Source: an uncultured Ruminiclostridium sp. (lineage in GTDB: Bacteria > Bacillota > Clostridia > Oscillospirales > Ruminococcaceae). Taken from it: a stretch of DNA of 64,000 nt. Of this stretch, positions 20,100 to 28,819 are shown in pieces. The stretch is taken from contig CAKSFR010000012.1 of NCBI GenBank assembly GCA_934454635.1, forward strand, positions 1-64,000, read 5' to 3'. Below the pieces are notes generated by a model. That model did no database searches. It was not told the origin of the DNA and saw only the letters and a list, made by a program, of their open reading frames with translations. The position numbers were made by a program, and so were the translations under genes. Position 1 is the first letter of the stretch. Every line of letters begins with the position of its first letter.

Positions 20100-20585
20100 A
20101 TGATTGAACAGCTTTACATAAAATACTCAAAGGACATGATGAAATATGCGCTGTCGCTTCTGCGCAATTATCACGACGCCGAGGACGCAGTATCCGAGTG
20201 TTATCTGCGCCTTATGCGTTCGCAGAAGCGCGTCTGCGGTATCCCCGAGGAGCTCAGAAAAGCGTATGTTGCAGCAGTTTTACGGAATATATGCCGCGAT
20301 ATGCTCGCCTACCGCCGCTCAACCGTATACACGGAAGAAATCGAAGAGCCGTCGGTATCCGCCCAAACCGACTCTGCCGAGCTTAACACGGATATTGCGT
20401 GCGCAATCGACAAAATAAAAGCCAAAAACCGAGATGTGATACGGCTGAAATTCTTCTGCGACTATAAAATCCGCGATATTTCGTCAATGCTCGGACTCAG
20501 CGAAAGCAATGTAAAAATAATAATTCACCGCGGAAAGGAGCAGCTCGTCCGACTGCTCGGAGAAAAATACGCGGAAGCTTCATAA
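20100..20585 (+). CDS. ECF-type RNA polymerase sigma factor
   Basis: 161 residues from ATG 20100 with AAAGGA upstream. Region 2 covers about residues 5-65 (YIKYSKDMMKYALSLLRNYHDAEDAVSECYLRL) and region 4 about 100-155 with the helix-turn-helix RDISSMLGLSESNVKIIIHRGKEQL. It would redirect RNA polymerase to a stress or envelope regulon. No anti-sigma gene follows: the next gene is convergent across a terminator. The divergent membrane-protein gene at 19894 is the only nearby candidate partner (inference). Confidence 0.9.
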   Translation: MIEQLYIKYSKDMMKYALSLLRNYHDAEDAVSECYLRLMRSQKRVCGIPEELRKAYVAAVLRNICRDMLAYRRSTVYTEEIEEPSVSAQTDSAELNTDIACAIDKIKAKNRDVIRLKFFCDYKIRDISSMLGLSESNVKIIIHRGKEQLVRLLGEKYAEAS

Positions 20586-20593
20586 TATAGTAT

Positions 20594-20629
20594 AAAACGC
20601 CGCAGCCTTTACGGTTATGCGGCGTTTTA
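20594..20629. terminator. Bidirectional terminator
   Basis: AAAACGCCGCA pairs with TGCGGCGTTTT (11 bp) around a 13-base loop, serving the sigma-factor gene and the converging deacetylase gene. Confidence 0.85.
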
Positions 20630-20651
20630 TGTCATGTAATCAACAGGAAAA

Positions 20652-21749
20652 TCAGCTGTATTCGCCTACCTGCTCCGCATACGAATAAATCTTTCCGTTA
20701 TGCGCCTCGGGCGTAATCCCCTTTCTTGCGAAAACTTCCGAAATCGTCACAAATTCATAGCCTTGCGACTGCAATTCGGGAATTATTATATCAAGCGCCT
20801 GAACTGTCTGTGAATTTCCCTTTGCGTCGTGCAGAAGAATTATTCCGCCGTCGCGAGCCTGTCGGATAACCAATTTCGCGCGATGTTCCGCAGTATATTT
20901 GTCTACCCAGTCGTTTGCACCGTACCCCGCGATAAACGGCATATCGATATTGTCTATCATATCCTTGTTGACTGAAATGTACGGCGGGCGGAAGAACTTC
21001 GGTTCTTCGCCTGTTATTTCAACAATTTTTGCGTTGGTTTCTTCAATTTCCGCAATTATATCCTCAACGCTCATTTTATCCATATACGAGTGCGTTTTTG
21101 AATGGTTTCCGATCTCACAGCCCATGTCGTATGCGCGCTTTACCGCCTTTGCGGATTCGCTGTCGATATTGTTTCTGATAAGGAAAAAAGACGCCTTTAT
21201 CCCGTATTTTTCAAGGACGTCGAGAACTTCATTTGTGGTAGTCGTGTTCGGTCCGTCGTCAAATGTAAGCGCTATAACCTTTGGTTCGGTATGTTCAGAT
21301 TCTGTCATCTGCGTTTCCTCCGTAGTTACCTCGGCAGGAGTAGTTTCTGTCGTGGTTTTTTTCGTATTTTCAGTAGTTTTTTTCGTTGTCGTCTTTGCCG
21401 CGGTTGTTGTGTCGGTCGTTTTCTCGGAAGTTTCAATCTCTGTCTGCACCGCAGTCGTCGTTTCGGCTTCGGTCGCCATTACCGCTTCCGATATTGTTTC
21501 GGATTCGACCGTTGCCGCCGTTTCAGAACTTGTTTCGGTGATCGTCTCTGAAGCTTCCGGCTCGGAAGTCTGATTTTCCGATTCCGCTGTCGCCGATTTT
21601 TCAGTTTCAGCAGCAGACGAAGCTGTTGTAGAAGCTGACGAAACCGTTGTGTTCGCCGTTGTCTGCACTGTCTGCTGAGGCTGCACGGAACAAGCCGATA
21701 CTGCCGCCACAAATACTCCAAGAAAAATTGAAACAATGCGTCTTTTCAT
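20652..21749 (-). CDS. Lipoprotein polysaccharide deacetylase (NodB domain)
   Basis: 365 residues. A lipoprotein signal peptide ends at VSAC (Cys20). Residues 21-155 are a Thr/Ser/Glu-rich wall-spanning linker. The NodB domain follows: TFDDGP (162-167, catalytic Asp and metal Asp), HSKTH (216-220, metal His pair) and RPPY near residue 255. It likely trims N-acetyl groups from peptidoglycan or another surface glycan. Its ATG overlaps the stop of the PerR/Fur gene by four bases, so the two are translationally coupled, an unusual pairing. Confidence 0.93.
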   Translation of the reverse strand: MKRRIVSIFLGVFVAAVSACSVQPQQTVQTTANTTVSSASTTASSAAETEKSATAESENQTSEPEASETITETSSETAATVESETISEAVMATEAETTTAVQTEIETSEKTTDTTTAAKTTTKKTTENTKKTTTETTPAEVTTEETQMTESEHTEPKVIALTFDDGPNTTTTNEVLDVLEKYGIKASFFLIRNNIDSESAKAVKRAYDMGCEIGNHSKTHSYMDKMSVEDIIAEIEETNAKIVEITGEEPKFFRPPYISVNKDMIDNIDMPFIAGYGANDWVDKYTAEHRAKLVIRQARDGGIILLHDAKGNSQTVQALDIIIPELQSQGYEFVTISEVFARKGITPEAHNGKIYSYAEQVGEYS

Positions 21750-22129
21750 TTTATGTCCTCCTGAGTATTTTCACAGTTAAGACAGCTTTCACAAATGTAA
21801 TACGCGTTAAGCTCATAGCGCGTTATAGAGCTGCAACAGATATGTTCAATAGTTTTTTTCAGCCCGCCGGGATTCATATCCACAATTTTTCCACATCTTT
21901 CACATATCAAATGATCGTGCGGCTGGCAATTTCTGTCGTAGAAATCTGCGCCCTCGCTAACACGGACGCGCCTTATTATTCCCGCGTCGCAAAGTCTTTT
22001 TAGATTATTATATATGGTTGCGAAAACGATCTCGGGCATTTCCTGCTTGGCAAGCGCGAAAATCTGTTCCGCGGTAAGATGCCCGTGTTCACAAAGTATT
22101 CTGTGAACAAGTTCGCGCTGCTTCGTCAT
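21746..22129 (-). CDS. PerR-like Fur-family metalloregulator
   Basis: 127 residues from ATG 22129 behind AGGAGGGG. The winged helix contains ATIYNNLKRLCDAGIIRRV. The structural zinc site is CERC (76, 79) plus CESC (113, 116), and the regulatory site residues Asp62, His71, His73 and Asp84 match the PerR pattern (D...HxH...D). PerR senses peroxide through iron-catalysed His oxidation; this could also be a Fur or Zur relative. It is co-transcribed with the deacetylase. Confidence 0.88.
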   Translation of the reverse strand: MTKQRELVHRILCEHGHLTAEQIFALAKQEMPEIVFATIYNNLKRLCDAGIIRRVRVSEGADFYDRNCQPHDHLICERCGKIVDMNPGGLKKTIEHICCSSITRYELNAYYICESCLNCENTQEDIK

Positions 22130-22253
22130 AGCCCCTCCTGTGCAATAATCATAATCATATAACAATAATATCACATTTCCGAAAGCTTGTCAACGCTTTG
22201 CAAATCAGTTATGATATGCACATTATACAGCAAGAAAAAATTTTCAAAACCTA

Positions 22254-22282
22254 TTGACAAGTTGGTTAGCCTAGGCTAATAT
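22254..22282 (+). promoter_or_regulatory. Promoter with an embedded palindromic operator
   Basis: TTGACA at 22254-22259, a 17-base spacer and TAATAT at 22277-22282. A perfect 14-base palindrome TTAGCCTAGGCTAA (22266-22279) covers the spacer and -10 box, so a bound regulator would block transcription of the membrane-protein genes downstream. The sequence resembles DtxR/IdeR-type boxes more than Fur/PerR boxes (inference). Confidence 0.7.
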
Positions 22283-22317
22283 AGTATTGACAGAAAAAAC
22301 AGTAAAGGAGATTTGTA

Positions 22318-22692
22318 ATGTCGGTATTGATAATTATCGTAGAGTGTCTTGTTCTTTCAGCGTTGTTTTCGCTGATGGTCGTAATTATGCTGAACAAAAA
22401 CCCCGTCAGCATGATTGCCAACTATCCTCCCGAGATACAGGCGGAATACTACAAAAGTCAAGGTCTTGAAGCCCAAAAAGAAAAGCTGACCGCAAAGAAT
22501 TACATCGTAGTTGACACCTTTATCATCGACTGGATTTTTTTCACCACAGTGAAACGCTGGAGACTGCCGGGCACGGAACATATGGACAAGGAATATTCAC
22601 AGAAATGGTTTCATATAAAAGACTGCCTTCCGATGGTGCCTGTTTTCCTTGTCTTTGCCGTTCTGGAAGGGCTTATCATTATGCTTATATGA
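22318..22692 (+). CDS. Small membrane protein of unknown function
   Basis: 124 residues with an N-terminal TM segment (about 3-25), a soluble middle (NYPPEIQAEYYKSQ and a YSQKWFHIKDC segment) and a C-terminal TM segment (about 106-124). RBS AAAGGAG precedes the ATG. It is first behind the palindrome-controlled promoter and 18 bases before the next gene. The middle looks shortened compared with related clostridial proteins I recall, but I cannot confirm that. Confidence 0.7.
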   Translation: MSVLIIIVECLVLSALFSLMVVIMLNKNPVSMIANYPPEIQAEYYKSQGLEAQKEKLTAKNYIVVDTFIIDWIFFTTVKRWRLPGTEHMDKEYSQKWFHIKDCLPMVPVFLVFAVLEGLIIMLI

Positions 22693-22710
22693 TGAATCGG
22701 AGTAAATATT

Positions 22711-23325
22711 ATGCTAAAACTTTGTATTATTGCAGCAATTGTCGGACATATATTGTGCGGAGTTTCCGACTGTCTGCTTGCTTATTCCAAAAAAGGCAGG
22801 CTTGACCTTAAAAATATCAACGATGCCGAAAAAATGTCGGCAATGTTTGCGGATATGCCGCTTTCCTACCCTCTTTCTTCGGCACTGCTCGGGGTTTTTG
22901 CTATAGCGCTGTTCAGTTTTGGATACTTGGGGCTGAGCTGCTATATACGCGAATATTCATCTGCCGCTTCAGTGATAATGCTAATCTCAACGATACTGTA
23001 CACCGTTCCTATCGCAGCGCATCACGTTCTGTTTGCCGCTATAGAATGGCTTTACATAAGGCTTGGCAGGACAAACGAAGCTAGAGAAGCAGTTCTTGAG
23101 CTTCAAAAAAGGACTATAGCGACAATGTTCGTCGGCTATTTAGGCTTGCTTGTTTTTGTTGTGACGCTTTTCGTAATGATAGTATCGGGAAGTACCGGAC
23201 TTCCGCAGTGGGCGTGTGTATTCAACACCTTTATTGCAATGCTCCTGCTTCTCCCGACAAAGCTTCCCGCAAAGGGAAATATCGCGGGAGCAGTCATGTT
23301 TCTCGGACTGCTTTTTGTTGTGTGA
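22711..23325 (+). CDS. Multi-pass membrane protein (possibly DUF6796)
   Basis: 204 residues with six hydrophobic segments. The opening GHILCGVSDCLLAY, the MSYPLSSALLG-like segment near residue 50 and the central IAAHHVLF motif suggest a heme- or lipid-related integral membrane family such as DUF6796; the family name is from memory and uncertain. It is the second gene of the operon controlled by the TTAGCCTAGGCTAA operator. Confidence 0.7.
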   Translation: MLKLCIIAAIVGHILCGVSDCLLAYSKKGRLDLKNINDAEKMSAMFADMPLSYPLSSALLGVFAIALFSFGYLGLSCYIREYSSAASVIMLISTILYTVPIAAHHVLFAAIEWLYIRLGRTNEAREAVLELQKRTIATMFVGYLGLLVFVVTLFVMIVSGSTGLPQWACVFNTFIAMLLLLPTKLPAKGNIAGAVMFLGLLFVV

Positions 23326-23423
23326 TTCAATTTTCAAGCAGACAGACATTTTTAATATATAATCGCTTTTTCATAATTATTCCATTAAATCCATCGTCAT
23401 TTTACTATTCTAATATCTAAATG

Positions 23424-23458
23424 AAAAACGGACTGTCAAGCCTATGCATGACAGTCCG
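23424..23458 (-). terminator. Terminator of hup
   Basis: CGGACTGTCA pairs with TGACAGTCCG and on the minus strand is followed by TTTTT. It is 20 bases after the hup stop. Confidence 0.8.
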
Positions 23459-23478
23459 CTATATTCATAAACAGGCAA

Positions 23479-23754
23479 TTACTTAGCAACTGCGTCCTTT
23501 AAAGCTCTGCCAGCCTTGAAAGCAGGAACCTTTGCGGAAGCAATAGCAATCTTTTCCTTTGTGCGGGGATTGATACCTTCACGAGCCTTGCGCTCACGAA
23601 CTTCAAAAGTACCGAAACCTACGAGCTGAATCTTATCGCCCTTTGCAAGAGAATCAGTAATAGTATCAATTACTGCGGAAAGCGCTGCGTCAGCGTCCTT
23701 CTTTGTGAGTCCAGCCTTTTCTGCTACTGCTGTAATAAATTCTGCCTTTGTCAT
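23479..23754 (-). CDS. hup: HU-family DNA-binding protein
   Basis: 91 residues, the standard HU length. [25 protein letters not shown] is replaced here by the usual N-terminal dimer helices; the arm signature [24 protein letters not shown] ends in the DNA-inserting proline. A nucleoid architectural protein that bends DNA. It lies after mazG and the flippase gene, an order seen in other Firmicutes around yabM-yabN-hup. Plain RBS GGAGG before the ATG. Confidence 0.97.
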   Translation of the reverse strand: MTKAEFITAVAEKAGLTKKDADAALSAVIDTITDSLAKGDKIQLVGFGTFEVRERKAREGINPRTKEKIAIASAKVPAFKAGRALKDAVAK

Positions 23755-23796
23755 TTTTAAACCTCCAAAAATAATGTAAACCGATTTTACGGATAA

Positions 23797-24591
23797 TCAG
23801 ACCGAGTAATCCTTCGCATTCTCCCAAAACGAGTTTATTTCCTCGCGAGATAGCTCTGAAAAAGACTTATCTTCTTTTTCAATCAAAGTCTCAAGTCCGC
23901 TAAACTGTATTATAAACTGATTTATCGCAAATGTCAAGGCTTTTTCACTATCTTTTTTCAAAAATCTCGCTAAGTTTGTGCAGGAAAACAAAATATTACC
24001 TAATTCTTCCTCTATTTTTATATCGGTTTGTGTTAAAACCGCCTTTTTGAGAGCATTTACGCTGTTTTCAAGCTCGGTAAGAATAGTTTTGTCATCTCCA
24101 CAGTCAAGTCCCGCGTTTGCCGCTCTTTTCAGCACCTTTTCGCTTCGCGTAAGAGCGGGAAGCAGCTTCGGAACGCTCTTCAGACGATCCGTGACGCTGT
24201 TTTCCTGCTTGGACTTGCTTTTGAGAGCGTCCCAGTTTTTAAGCACCTCGGCAGACGTATCAGCCTTGACATTTCCGAAAACGTGCGGATGTCGATAGAT
24301 CAGCTTCTTGCAGATACCGTCCGCGACATCGTCAAAATCAAACGACCCCTGCTCTGCTTCAAGCTCGCTGTGAAAAACGACCTGAAGAAGTAAATCGCCA
24401 AGTTCTTCCTTTAAATTGTCCGGATTTTCGCTGTCAATCGCCTCGGCAACCTCGTACGCCTCCTCAAGAACATCTCGGCGGATCGATTTATGATCCTGTT
24501 CTTTGTCCCAAGGACAGCCGTGCTCACTGCGCAGTTCTTTCATAATAAGGCGCAGATCGTCAATATCGTATTTTTCTTTAAATTCAAACAT
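23797..24591 (-). CDS. mazG: Nucleoside triphosphate pyrophosphohydrolase MazG
   Basis: 264 residues from ATG 24591 with AAAGGA upstream. Hydrolyses NTPs to NMP and PPi as a house-cleaning enzyme. The first MazG domain carries CPWDKEQDHKS, EEAYE (43-47) and EELGDLLLQVVFH (62-74), the magnesium-binding acidic clusters; the second, more degenerate copy spans about 150-255 with EEELGNILFSCTNLA. It lacks the N-terminal methylase domain of Bacillus YabN. Confidence 0.94.
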   Translation of the reverse strand: MFEFKEKYDIDDLRLIMKELRSEHGCPWDKEQDHKSIRRDVLEEAYEVAEAIDSENPDNLKEELGDLLLQVVFHSELEAEQGSFDFDDVADGICKKLIYRHPHVFGNVKADTSAEVLKNWDALKSKSKQENSVTDRLKSVPKLLPALTRSEKVLKRAANAGLDCGDDKTILTELENSVNALKKAVLTQTDIKIEEELGNILFSCTNLARFLKKDSEKALTFAINQFIIQFSGLETLIEKEDKSFSELSREEINSFWENAKDYSV

Positions 24592-24634
24592 TTTTCTCGT
24601 CCTTTCTTTCATATTGCCTTTATTTTACACTATT

Positions 24635-26305
24635 TCACTGCTTTTTACAATAGTTTTTCTGCTTTTTTCCGCTGAAACTTTTCAGCACTGCCGTCAGTTC
24701 CCTGCTATCCGCAAGAAACAACAGGAAAATATAAACAATTCCGCCGCTCGCCGCAGCGCCGAGAACCGAAACGGCAGATGAAAATTCAAGCGCAAGACCG
24801 TTATAGCAAAGATATGCCGCGACAGCGCACGCCGAACCGGCGATAAGCGACGGAACAGCCGCCCTGAACGGCGAAACCGAAAGCCCGAATTTTCGCTTTA
24901 TTTCACGGCTGGCATAAACGGTCGCGAACGCATTTGCCGCCACAGCCGAAAGTGCCGCTCCGGAAATGTTCACAAACGGAATAAGCAAAAGTATAACATT
25001 CAGCAGCAGCTTTACGACGCCGCTTACGAGCGTTATTTTAACAGGCGCTCCGAAATCGCCGTAAGCCTGAAAAAGTATGAAAAGCGCGCCGCCTATGCCT
25101 GCAAAAATGCTCCCAAGACTGAGTATCTGAAGCGGGATAACGCCAACAGCCGCTTCAGTGGCACGATATGGATAAAGAAGCGAAAGTATCGGCTCAGAAA
25201 GCACCGCCATGACAAATGAAACAGGCACGGATATAAACGCTGTTCCCTTGAACATCAGCTTTTCCGCAGAGCGAAGCGCAGAATTATCCTTGGTTTCGAC
25301 CGCACAGACGAGCCGTGGAAGCGAACAGCGCGAAATAAGCCCCGTGAGCGCCGAAGCGAGCATATAAACAGACAGAACCATTCCCGAATAACTTCCGTAC
25401 AGGAAATTTCCGATGTCGGCAGACTGCCCTGCTGCGGCGGAAAGCGCATTGTTTTCGAGAAATACCTGCGGAAAATGCGCAAATGAAATATTTATGCAGT
25501 TTGAAACGGTCAGCATATCCGTAAACGCGATAAGATTTGCTGCGACCGCGCCCATAGCAACAGGCAGCGAACGCACAAAAATATCGCGCATAAGTCCGAA
25601 AAGCTCACTGCGCTCCATAGGCTCGGCATATTCGCGAAAGCTGTCAGACTTTCGCCGTCCGCGCAGCACAATATAAATCGTCCCGCAAAGTTCGCTTATC
25701 GAAACGCCTATCACCGCCGCAGCTGCCGCATAAGGCAGCGCCTTTTCCGCGCTTCCGAAATAATGCGTCCCGTTTATGTATACAAAATACGAAAGTCCTA
25801 TCCCCACCGCCGCTTTGACAACAGCTTCAATAACCTGCGAAGTCGCCGTAGGCAGCATATCCGAAAGTCCCTCAAAATACCCGCGGTACACCGCCGTCAC
25901 CGAACAGAACAGCACAGCGGGAGCTATCATAAGCACGGACGGGAGACTTTCCGGCGAATTTGCCACAAAGCAGGCAAACGGCACGGCGCAGATATACACT
26001 GCGGCTGTTCCGGCAAGCCCGATAAGTACGGAAAGCAGTACGGCACTTTTCCTCAGCCTGACCAATCCCGCAAGCTTTCCGCTTGCCGAATACTGCGCCG
26101 CTGTCTGGGTAACTATCGTCGGTATTCCCGAACAGGCAAACGCCAGAACAGGCGTAAAAATGCTGTATGCAGTCGTGAAATAGCCCATTCCCGTTCCGCC
26201 GAGAATATTACCGAGCGGTATTTTCAGCACTGCTCCCAGCCCTTTAGTAATGAACATTGCAAAGAACATTATAATGGTATTCCTAAAAAAACCTTTTTTC
26301 TTCAA
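24635..26305 (-). CDS. SpoVB/MurJ-like lipid flippase (MVF, MOP superfamily)
   Basis: 556 residues with about 14 hydrophobic segments. The opening RNTIIMFFAMFITKGLGAVLKIPLGNILG and GMGYFTTAYSIFTPVLA are typical of the SpoVB/polysaccharide-export branch. It would flip lipid-linked cell-wall or cortex precursors across the membrane. The neighbour mazG mirrors the Bacillus yabM-yabN arrangement. The start follows the divergent TetR promoter region. Confidence 0.9.
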   Translation of the reverse strand: MKKKGFFRNTIIMFFAMFITKGLGAVLKIPLGNILGGTGMGYFTTAYSIFTPVLAFACSGIPTIVTQTAAQYSASGKLAGLVRLRKSAVLLSVLIGLAGTAAVYICAVPFACFVANSPESLPSVLMIAPAVLFCSVTAVYRGYFEGLSDMLPTATSQVIEAVVKAAVGIGLSYFVYINGTHYFGSAEKALPYAAAAAVIGVSISELCGTIYIVLRGRRKSDSFREYAEPMERSELFGLMRDIFVRSLPVAMGAVAANLIAFTDMLTVSNCINISFAHFPQVFLENNALSAAAGQSADIGNFLYGSYSGMVLSVYMLASALTGLISRCSLPRLVCAVETKDNSALRSAEKLMFKGTAFISVPVSFVMAVLSEPILSLLYPYRATEAAVGVIPLQILSLGSIFAGIGGALFILFQAYGDFGAPVKITLVSGVVKLLLNVILLLIPFVNISGAALSAVAANAFATVYASREIKRKFGLSVSPFRAAVPSLIAGSACAVAAYLCYNGLALEFSSAVSVLGAAASGGIVYIFLLFLADSRELTAVLKSFSGKKQKNYCKKQ

Positions 26306-26417
26306 ATTTGTTCAGACTCCTTCGACTTTAATCTGTTCAATTTATATTAACTTTGTCCGAAATTAATGCCGAATATGAAAAAACAGGAAATTTCCGGAAG
26401 ATTTTTTTCAAAAGCCC

Positions 26418-26466
26418 TTGACAAGTAACCGTTCGGTTGCTATAATATAAGTAACCGAACGGTTAC
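26418..26466 (+). promoter_or_regulatory. Promoter with two TetR-type operators
   Basis: TTGACA at 26418-26423, 17-base spacer, TATAAT at 26441-26446. GTAACCGTTCGGTTGC fills the spacer (26425-26440) and the palindrome GTAACCGAACGGTTAC lies at 26451-26466 over the start region. Both share the ACCG-N2-CGGT type core expected of an autoregulating TetR-family repressor encoded next. Confidence 0.88.
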
Positions 26467-26482
26467 TAAAAGGAGGCACAAT

Positions 26483-27097
26483 GTGGCAGGCAATACAAAA
26501 GAACGTATTATGGATGCAGCGCTCGAGCTATTCGCCCAAAACGGCTATCTCGGAACGTCAATGAACGATATTGCAAAACGGCTTGAAATCACAAAAGGCG
26601 CACTGTATAAGCACTATTCAGGCAAGCAGGAAATTCTGGACAGCATTACAAGACGAATGAACGAAATGGACACAGAGCGGGCTGAAGAATATGAGATGCC
26701 GCTTGATTCGCCAAACGGCTTTGCCGAAGCGTATGCACACACGCCGACCGATAAGGTGCGCGCATACAGTATAGCGCAGTTCAGACACTGGACAGAGGAT
26801 TCTTTCTCCTCGCGCTTTCGCAAAATGCTTACGCTTGAACAATACCGCGCCCCAGAACTCGCGCAGCTTTATCAAAACTATTTGGCATCCGGACCGCTCG
26901 ATTACATGAGCGCTATTTTCAGAAGATTAACTGACTCGGACGAATCGGCTGTGCAACTTGCTCTGAATTTCTACGGACCGATGTTCCTGCTTTACAGTGT
27001 TTACGACAACGCGGAGGACAAAAGCGCAGTAATCGCCATACTAGAAAAACATATCGACAATTTTATTTCAAATGTAAAAAACGGAGAGAAATTATGA
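26483..27097 (+). CDS. TetR/AcrR-family transcriptional repressor
   Basis: 204 residues from GTG 26483, six bases after AGGAGG; an ATG two bases earlier is in another frame. The N-terminal helix-turn-helix is KERIMDAALELFAQNGYLGTSMNDIAKRLEITKGALYKHYSGKQ in family form, followed by a ligand-binding domain rich in aromatic residues. It probably represses its own operon through the two palindromes upstream. The stop overlaps the next start (ATGA). Confidence 0.93.
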   Translation: MAGNTKERIMDAALELFAQNGYLGTSMNDIAKRLEITKGALYKHYSGKQEILDSITRRMNEMDTERAEEYEMPLDSPNGFAEAYAHTPTDKVRAYSIAQFRHWTEDSFSSRFRKMLTLEQYRAPELAQLYQNYLASGPLDYMSAIFRRLTDSDESAVQLALNFYGPMFLLYSVYDNAEDKSAVIAILEKHIDNFISNVKNGEKL

Positions 27098-27600
27098 ACG
27101 CAATTATTTACACAACAAACACGGGAAGCGCGGGAGAGTACGCCGAGCTGCTTTCCCGCGAAACAGGAATCCCCGCATATCCGCTCTCGGAAGCGAAAGG
27201 CAATGTCGCTGCGGGCTCTGACGTAATCTACCTTGGCTGGGTAATGGCAGCTTCGGTAAAAGGCTATTCAAAAGCCATAAAGCAATACAATGTACGAGCG
27301 GTCTGCGCAGTCGGAATGTGCCGTACTGGAACACAAACTGAAAATATACGCGAAAAAAATTCAATTCCGCAGGATATTCCCCTGTTCACGCTTCAGGGCA
27401 ATCTGAGCGTTGATAAGCTGCGCGGAATTTATCGCCCCATGATGAAAATTATGGTAAAAAATGTCGGACAGGAACTTTCCACAAAGAAAGACAGAACCCC
27501 CGATGAAGACGATATGCTTGACATGATGCTTCACGGCGAGAACCGCGTAAAAGCCGACAATCTCAGGGACGTTCTGGGCTGGTACAAGGCGCAGAAGTGA
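27094..27600 (+). CDS. Flavodoxin-domain protein
   Basis: 168 residues with a flavodoxin_5-like opening: IIYTTNTGSAGEYAELL matches the phosphate-binding T-x-T-G-x-T loop, and DVIYLGWVMAASVKGY gives the second strand and loop. Probably an FMN-dependent electron-transfer or quinone-related protein. Translationally coupled to the TetR gene, so likely induced with it. Confidence 0.8.
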   Translation: MNAIIYTTNTGSAGEYAELLSRETGIPAYPLSEAKGNVAAGSDVIYLGWVMAASVKGYSKAIKQYNVRAVCAVGMCRTGTQTENIREKNSIPQDIPLFTLQGNLSVDKLRGIYRPMMKIMVKNVGQELSTKKDRTPDEDDMLDMMLHGENRVKADNLRDVLGWYKAQK

Positions 27601-27614
27601 AACGAGGCGAAAAA

Positions 27615-28034
27615 ATGAAGCTGTATTTCGGAAATGCCGTAACAACGGCGACAACAATCATGATTATTGTGCTTATCGGTTTTATCGGCCGGTCGGTGTT
27701 CAAAAGCGCCGATATCCGGTACTGGGGTCGCAGAAGCGCCCTGCTGCTGGTATACGGCTTGGTAATCTGCTGCTTTGCGGCGGCGCGTGACGGACTGGAT
27801 AAAACAATTCAGTGCGCTATTGACGGAAGCTGTCAGCCGGGAATTTTCAAACTCATAAGCGTACCGACAATCATAGGCTGTATCGGCGCGCTGCTGATAA
27901 TCATTGCCGCTGTTGCAACGCCTATCGCAAAAACGCAGGCTGTCCGCCGTATATGGTTTTACATAATGTCGGGCGGTGTGATGCTAAAAGTATTTACAAT
28001 GGAAATTTCAAGGATTATCAGCGCACTTAAATGA
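27615..28034 (+). CDS. Four-TM membrane protein of unknown function
   Basis: 139 residues from ATG 27615 (GAGGCG upstream); GTG 27597 overlapping the previous stop is an alternative. Four hydrophobic segments and a conserved-looking YWGRRSALLLVYGLVICCF stretch written here in part as YWGRRSALLL. No family recognised. Third gene of the TetR operon, 17 bases before the acetyltransferase. Confidence 0.7.
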   Translation: MKLYFGNAVTTATTIMIIVLIGFIGRSVFKSADIRYWGRRSALLLVYGLVICCFAAARDGLDKTIQCAIDGSCQPGIFKLISVPTIIGCIGALLIIIAAVATPIAKTQAVRRIWFYIMSGGVMLKVFTMEISRIISALK

Positions 28035-28051
28035 CAAGGAGATGAAGCAAA

Positions 28052-28675
28052 ATGGAGAATAAAATTTATCCTCGTCCGCACGACAAGCAGATAGTGTATC
28101 TGAAAAGCGTTGTGGACGATCCGAATATCGAAATCGGCGAATATACCATATACAATGATTTCGTGAACGACCCATGTGATTTTGAAAAGAACAATGTACT
28201 GTATCACTACCCCATAAACGGCGATAAGCTGAAAATCGGAAAGTTCTGTTCAATCGCCTGCGGCTCAAAATTTCTTTTCACAAGCGCAAATCACGCTTTA
28301 GGCTCTCTTTCAACCTATACTTTCCCTATTTTCTTTGATGAATGGGATCTTGACGCGAAGAATATCCGCAGCGCGTGGGACAACAAGGGCGACATTGTAA
28401 TCGGAAATGATGTCTGGATAGGCTACGAAGCCGTCATTCTCTCGGGCGTCACAATCGGCGACGGCGCAATAATAGGAACCCGTGCCGTTGTAACAAAAGA
28501 TGTCCCGCCTTATACCATCGTGGGAGGAGTTCCCGCAAAACCTATCCGCAGGCGTTTCGATGACGAAACCGTTGAAGAGCTTCTCAGACTGCGCTGGTGG
28601 GATTGGGACAAGGAAAAAATTTCGTGGAACATATCCGCGATCCAATCAGGCGATATCACCGCTTTAAAGCAGTGA
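28052..28675 (+). CDS. Vat/CatB-type xenobiotic acetyltransferase
   Basis: 207 residues of left-handed beta-helix hexapeptide repeats: [33 protein letters not shown] in part, [29 protein letters not shown] in part. The loop [17 protein letters not shown] carries the catalytic His of the streptogramin A (Vat) and chloramphenicol (CatB) acetyltransferases. Likely acetylates a hydroxyl on an antibiotic-like compound with acetyl-CoA. It lies in an operon with a TetR repressor, which fits drug-inducible resistance; the substrate cannot be told from sequence. Confidence 0.9.
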   Translation: MENKIYPRPHDKQIVYLKSVVDDPNIEIGEYTIYNDFVNDPCDFEKNNVLYHYPINGDKLKIGKFCSIACGSKFLFTSANHALGSLSTYTFPIFFDEWDLDAKNIRSAWDNKGDIVIGNDVWIGYEAVILSGVTIGDGAIIGTRAVVTKDVPPYTIVGGVPAKPIRRRFDDETVEELLRLRWWDWDKEKISWNISAIQSGDITALKQ

Positions 28676-28692
28676 TATATAAATAAAAATTC

Positions 28693-28813
28693 AAAGGAGT
28701 ATTTTTTTGAAAAAGTATTATTCATCATCGGAGAGTGTGGGCTGACCGGGAGGTACGGCAAATCCACACTAACCGTTCCTCCCGAAAAAGACGTTAAACA
28801 TCTTCAGGAGGAA
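28693..28813 (+). promoter_or_regulatory. Candidate translational attenuator: leader ORF plus alternative hairpins
   Basis: AAAGGAG (28693) then TTG at 28707 begins a 12-codon ORF, MKKYYSSSESVG, ending at 28745. Segment 1 AGTGTGG (28734-28740, inside the leader) pairs with segment 3 CCACACT (28764-28770). Segment 2 CGGGAGGTACGG (28747-28758) pairs with segment 4 CCGTTCCTCCCG (28773-28784), 11 of 12. TTCCTCC within segment 4 also pairs with the Shine-Dalgarno GGAGGAA (28807-28813) of the next gene. Stalling on the leader would block 1:3, allow 2:4 and free the Shine-Dalgarno. Confidence 0.6.
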
Positions 28814-28819
28814 TTAACC

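Noticed and set aside
20899..21573. Plus-strand ORF of 224 codons, Val/Ser-rich
   Set aside because: Complement of the Thr/Ser/Glu linker and NodB coding frame of the deacetylase.
22266..22279. Fur or PerR box
   Set aside because: The palindrome is GC-rich in the middle and lacks the AT-rich NATNAT-type or TTATAAT-type arms of those boxes.
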